From Companilactobacillus versmoldensis DSM 14857 = KCTC 3814 (GTDB lineage Bacteria > Bacillota > Bacilli > Lactobacillales > Lactobacillaceae), in NCBI RefSeq assembly GCF_001434295.1, contig NZ_AZFA01000005.1, positions 62,001 through 126,000 of the forward strand: a stretch of DNA of 64,000 nt, read 5' to 3'. This document shows positions 61,694-64,000 of this stretch, in pieces. The notes beneath the pieces are model-generated. The model searched no databases. It worked only from the letters and a program-made list of their open reading frames with translations, and was not told where the DNA came from. A program made the translations under genes and the position numbers. How positions within the stretch are numbered: the stretch's first letter is position 1; each line of letters starts with the position of its first letter.

Positions 61694-61755
61694 ATAAATC
61701 AGTCCCCTTAAAAAAGTTTTTTGTCGCTTCTTCAAAGAATATATTCATTAGGGCC

Positions 61756-61802
61756 AAAAAAAAATGACCAACTATTTTTCTGGTGCGAAAAATAGTTGGC
61801 CC
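61756..61802 (-). terminator. Terminator of the ykoEDC TPP riboswitch
   Basis: A 15-bp stem GACCAACTATTTTTC / GAAAAATAGTTGGCC is followed leftward by nine T. It is the off-state terminator in front of ykoE. Confidence 0.93.
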
Positions 61803-61817
61803 TTAAATTTATCCAAT

Positions 61818-61888
61818 ATCTTCCTACACTAATATTAATTAGATCAGGTTCTATGGGTTTAATCTCAGCTTAATCAGCACCCCAGATA
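61818..61888 (-). promoter_or_regulatory. TPP riboswitch (THI element) of ykoEDC
   Basis: On the minus strand the THI blocks read CTGGGGTGCTGATTAAGCTGA, then GATTAAACCC, AGAACCTGATCT, and AATATTAGTGTAGGAAGAT. It lies between the divergent tenA promoter and ykoE. Confidence 0.95.
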
Positions 61889-62053
61889 TATAACTTTTAA
61901 GAATCAGTACAACAAACAAAGCTTATCATTCTACCCATAGGGTGTAAAGCTAAGCTTTATTGTAAATTTATATAATAACTTTGATATTTAAAATACGTCA
62001 AAAATGCTGTATTTTATTTAAAAATAATATATGATGAAGTTATTCGAATACAA

Positions 62054-62139
62054 TCACTAGGGGTGCAACAATAGTTGCTGAGACGGTAAATACCGATCCA
62101 TTTGAACCTGATTTGGTTAACGCCAACGTAGGAAAGTGA
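62054..62139 (+). promoter_or_regulatory. TPP riboswitch (THI element) of tenA
   Basis: TCACTAGGGGTGC, GCTGAGACGG, GAACCTGATTTGGTTAACGC and CAACGTAGGAAAGTGA follow the THI consensus in order. No strong terminator lies between it and tenA; CATACCGTGACGGTTCCG downstream may form a hairpin that hides the ribosome site, suggesting translational control. Confidence 0.95.
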
Positions 62140-62194
62140 TGCCATACCGTGACGGTTCCGATTGATGTTTGAATAAAAAACAGGAGGGATCATC

Positions 62195-62884
62195 ATGAAA
62201 TTATCAAAAAAATTGATCAACAAAAGTCAACCAATCTTAGAAGCTATCGAAACGCATCCATTCATTACTGGAATAGGTCACGGTAGTGTTCCTAAAGAAG
62301 CGTTGGCTTTTTATGTTGGTCAAGATTTTAATTACCTCAGTGCCTTCACCAAAGTCTATGCTGCAGCTATTCAAAAATGTGACGACTGGTCACAAATGCA
62401 ATTATTTGCCGACCAAATCGAATTTATCCTCAATGGTGAGATCCGGGCACACGAAGTATTTTGTGAAATAGCGCAAATAAATTACTCGTCATTACAACAT
62501 GCGCAACAAGCGCCAATGACTTATTTATACAACGAACATATGTATAACGCCGCCCGGACTGGAGACCTAATCGACGTCGTCGCTGCAATGCTACCTTGTC
62601 CCTGGACATATAATGAAATCGGCAAACATTTAGTTGAAAAAGGACTGGCCACGGATGAGAACCCATTTCAGGAATGGATCGAGTTTTATGCCTCAGTCGA
62701 TTCTGAAGACAAAGCCTTGAGTGACCGATTATTTGCTATCTTAGATACTGAAGCCAAAAAATATCGTCCCGAATATTTACAACAAGTCGAAAATCGATTT
62801 TTGAAAAGTTGTGAATTGGAATTGCGCTTTTGGGAACAAGCCATGCAAAGAGTTGACTGGCAGTTCGCCGACTTATTCAACTAA
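62195..62884 (+). CDS. tenA: Thiaminase II / aminopyrimidine aminohydrolase TenA
   Basis: TenA hydrolyses aminopyrimidine breakdown products of thiamine to hydroxymethylpyrimidine for salvage, in the cytoplasm. The 229-residue all-helical protein shows FYVGQDFNYLSAFTKVYAAA near 38, the catalytic Cys in AAMLPCPWTYNEIG near 130 and the Glu in ELELRFWEQAMQ near 209. A strong CAGGAGGG precedes ATG 62195. Under its own TPP riboswitch it works with the divergent precursor importer. Confidence 0.95.
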   Translation: MKLSKKLINKSQPILEAIETHPFITGIGHGSVPKEALAFYVGQDFNYLSAFTKVYAAAIQKCDDWSQMQLFADQIEFILNGEIRAHEVFCEIAQINYSSLQHAQQAPMTYLYNEHMYNAARTGDLIDVVAAMLPCPWTYNEIGKHLVEKGLATDENPFQEWIEFYASVDSEDKALSDRLFAILDTEAKKYRPEYLQQVENRFLKSCELELRFWEQAMQRVDWQFADLFN

Positions 62885-63834
62885 AATTTCAAGATGATTT
62901 TCTTACCAGCATTTTCGTGATTTTCCAGTAGCCGGTGAGCTTTTTCAGCTTGATTGAACGGCAGAGTCAACACATCATCATCCAATAACTTACCTTGGGA
63001 AAAAGCAGTCGTGATCAAATGGGCAGCATCTTGGAGTTGATCGACAGTCGCATGGCTGATGACGAATCCCATGAGTGCCTGGCTATGAGTGTACAATTGA
63101 GCTATTTTTTCAGGTGTGAGCGCATCTGGCGGTGTGGTGATCAAGCCGATCTTTCCAAAAACGTTCAATAGGTCAACATTATCGGTCAACTTGATTTTTC
63201 CAGAGGTATCGATCAGATAATCAAATCTTTCAGTGATATCGGAAACATCTTGGTGATAGTCGTAGGTGTTTTCAACGCCTAATGCTTGAAGTGTTGAGAA
63301 ATCATTGGAATTACTAGTTGTGGAGACTTTTAAATCCAAATCCTTAGCCAATGTGACTAATTTTTGGCCTACGTGACCTCCAGCTCCTTCAACTAGTAGA
63401 CTTTGATCAGCTTGAACGTTCAAAACGTCATTCAAAAGGATCGCAGCCGTGGCACTGGAATGCAGTGAAGCGACTACTTTTATTGGGTCGAGACTTTTGT
63501 CCAAATGAAAAAGTCTTTCACATGGAACGGCGACATATTCACTGGTCGTACCGGCACGTCCGTCGTAACCCATACTATTAGTCCAAACTAATTCACCTGG
63601 TTTGAATTCATTATCATTAGTTTCAACGACCTTACCAACCGCGTCGCGTCCAATAACTAGTGGAAAGTCGACCTTGGTTTTAAAACTACTGGAACGAACA
63701 AAGGTATCGACATAGTTGACTGAAGTAGCGATAGTTTTGATCAAAATTTCATCGTTCATGATTTGAGGTCTTGGCAGTTCGCCAATTTTTATCTCAGAAC
63801 TGGGACCAAATTTATCGATGTAAGCAGCTTGCAT
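62881..63834 (-). CDS. Zinc-free quinone oxidoreductase family protein
   Basis: This is a 317-residue medium-chain reductase related to the gene at 14745 but only distantly similar. The GroES-like part is IKTIATSVNYVDTFVRSSSF near 33; the Rossmann loop is LLVEGAGGHVGQKLVTLA near 144, with Glu replacing the usual Gln. It overlaps the end of tenA by 4 bases tail to tail. The ribosome site AAGAAGG (63841-63847) lies next to the end of an IS200/IS605-type element. Substrate unknown. Confidence 0.85.
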   Translation of the reverse strand: MQAAYIDKFGPSSEIKIGELPRPQIMNDEILIKTIATSVNYVDTFVRSSSFKTKVDFPLVIGRDAVGKVVETNDNEFKPGELVWTNSMGYDGRAGTTSEYVAVPCERLFHLDKSLDPIKVVASLHSSATAAILLNDVLNVQADQSLLVEGAGGHVGQKLVTLAKDLDLKVSTTSNSNDFSTLQALGVENTYDYHQDVSDITERFDYLIDTSGKIKLTDNVDLLNVFGKIGLITTPPDALTPEKIAQLYTHSQALMGFVISHATVDQLQDAAHLITTAFSQGKLLDDDVLTLPFNQAEKAHRLLENHENAGKKIILKF

Positions 63835-63866
63835 AATATTACCTTCTTAATTGATATATTTATAAA

Positions 63867-63927
63867 GGTCGTCAATTGAGAAAACTCGGTAATTCATTGC
63901 CGAGATGAATCAATGTCTAGGACGACC
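63867..63927. mobile_element. Subterminal hairpins of an IS200/IS605-type element
   Basis: CTCGG (63885-63889) / CCGAG (63900-63904) forms a small hairpin, enclosed by GGTCGTC (63867-63873) / GACGACC (63921-63927). It sits directly past the stop of the partial transposase, where single-stranded-DNA transposons carry their end structures. The exact end of the element is not determined. Confidence 0.45.
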
Positions 63928-64000
63928 TCCGTTGTATTTTGTTAATTGATCTTCGATATACTGTGCTACTACCTCTTTTGAAACATTCCCTGAAGTACTC
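63910..64000 (-). CDS. IS200/IS605 family transposase TnpA, C-terminal end only
   Basis: The gene enters from beyond the right edge and reads leftward. The last 29 residues visible include STSGNVSKEVVAQYIEDQ before the stop at 63910-63912. The T-x-G-x-V-[ST]-x-E-x-[VI]-x-x-Y-[IV]-E-x-Q pattern is the typical C-terminal helix of Y1 transposases of this family. The catalytic HUH and Tyr lie outside the window. Confidence 0.65.
   Translation of the reverse strand, partial: STSGNVSKEVVAQYIEDQLTKYNGGRPRH

Overview
The window looks like chromosomal DNA from a low-GC Gram-positive lactic acid bacterium. Companilactobacillus or a close relative in Lactobacillaceae is my best guess. The reasons are AGGAG-type ribosome sites, frequent TTG/GTG starts, several secreted proteins ending in SLAP-like modules (W-F/T-x-D ... 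Y-Y-R-V/I-S-T-x-E-W), and a nitrate/molybdenum cofactor block like the one in plantarum-type lactobacilli. The species call is inference; no rRNA or tRNA gene was seen.

Layout. 1-5.8 kb: the 3' part of a molybdenum/nitrate respiration block (metal-chelate ABC ATPase and binding protein, moaE, moaD, narK, a MIP18/SufT-like protein, DUF1858, and a DUF438-hemerythrin-PAS protein). 5.9-9.45 kb: a heterodimeric ABC exporter under a MerR-type promoter; its second half has a stop codon exactly at the Walker B catalytic glutamate. 9.5-18.5 kb: cell-surface genes (two BspA-like leucine-rich proteins, a MucBP-like/SLAP protein, and two leaderless relatives) around yagU and an oxidoreductase. 18.7-24.4 kb: six genes all carrying zinc ribbons, including a serine beta-lactamase-fold protein and a PrsW-like membrane protease. 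24.5-27.3 kb: a glycerol/water channel and a MarR/drug-efflux pair. 27.4-29.7 kb: a cysteine/cystathionine operon behind a three-cysteine leader peptide and terminator. 29.8-33.3 kb: FMN riboswitch and ribD-ribE-ribBA-ribH. 33.4-35.6 kb: Rrf2 regulator with NmrA-type reductase, and a VOC protein. 35.7-39.9 kb: argCJBD. 40.4-43.7 kb: a CydDC-like exporter. 44.2-46.8 kb: a TrpXYZ-type ABC importer behind an unidentified pseudoknotted leader. 47.2-49.1 kb: two YibE/F proteins. 50.1-51.3 kb: a gene-poor stretch with a decayed IS3-like transposase and palindromic repeat copies. 51.4-52.4 kb: a GH73 glucosaminidase. 53.4-58.9 kb: a quinate/shikimate-type catabolic cluster with two LysR regulators. 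59-62.9 kb: thiamine-precursor salvage (ykoEDC-like and tenA) behind two divergent TPP riboswitches. 63.9 kb to the edge: the 3' end of an IS200/IS605 transposase.

How it fits together. Many operons are controlled by RNA: FMN, two TPP riboswitches, a cysteine leader attenuator, and a candidate orphan riboswitch. The metabolic blocks point to cofactor self-sufficiency (riboflavin), thiamine-precursor salvage, arginine synthesis by the acetyl cycle, sulfur amino acid interconversion, and use of plant cyclitol acids. The most notable items are the polycysteine leader, the pseudoknotted leader of the TrpX-type transporter, the zinc-ribbon locus, a family of structured intergenic palindromes, and the nonsense codon in the ABC exporter.
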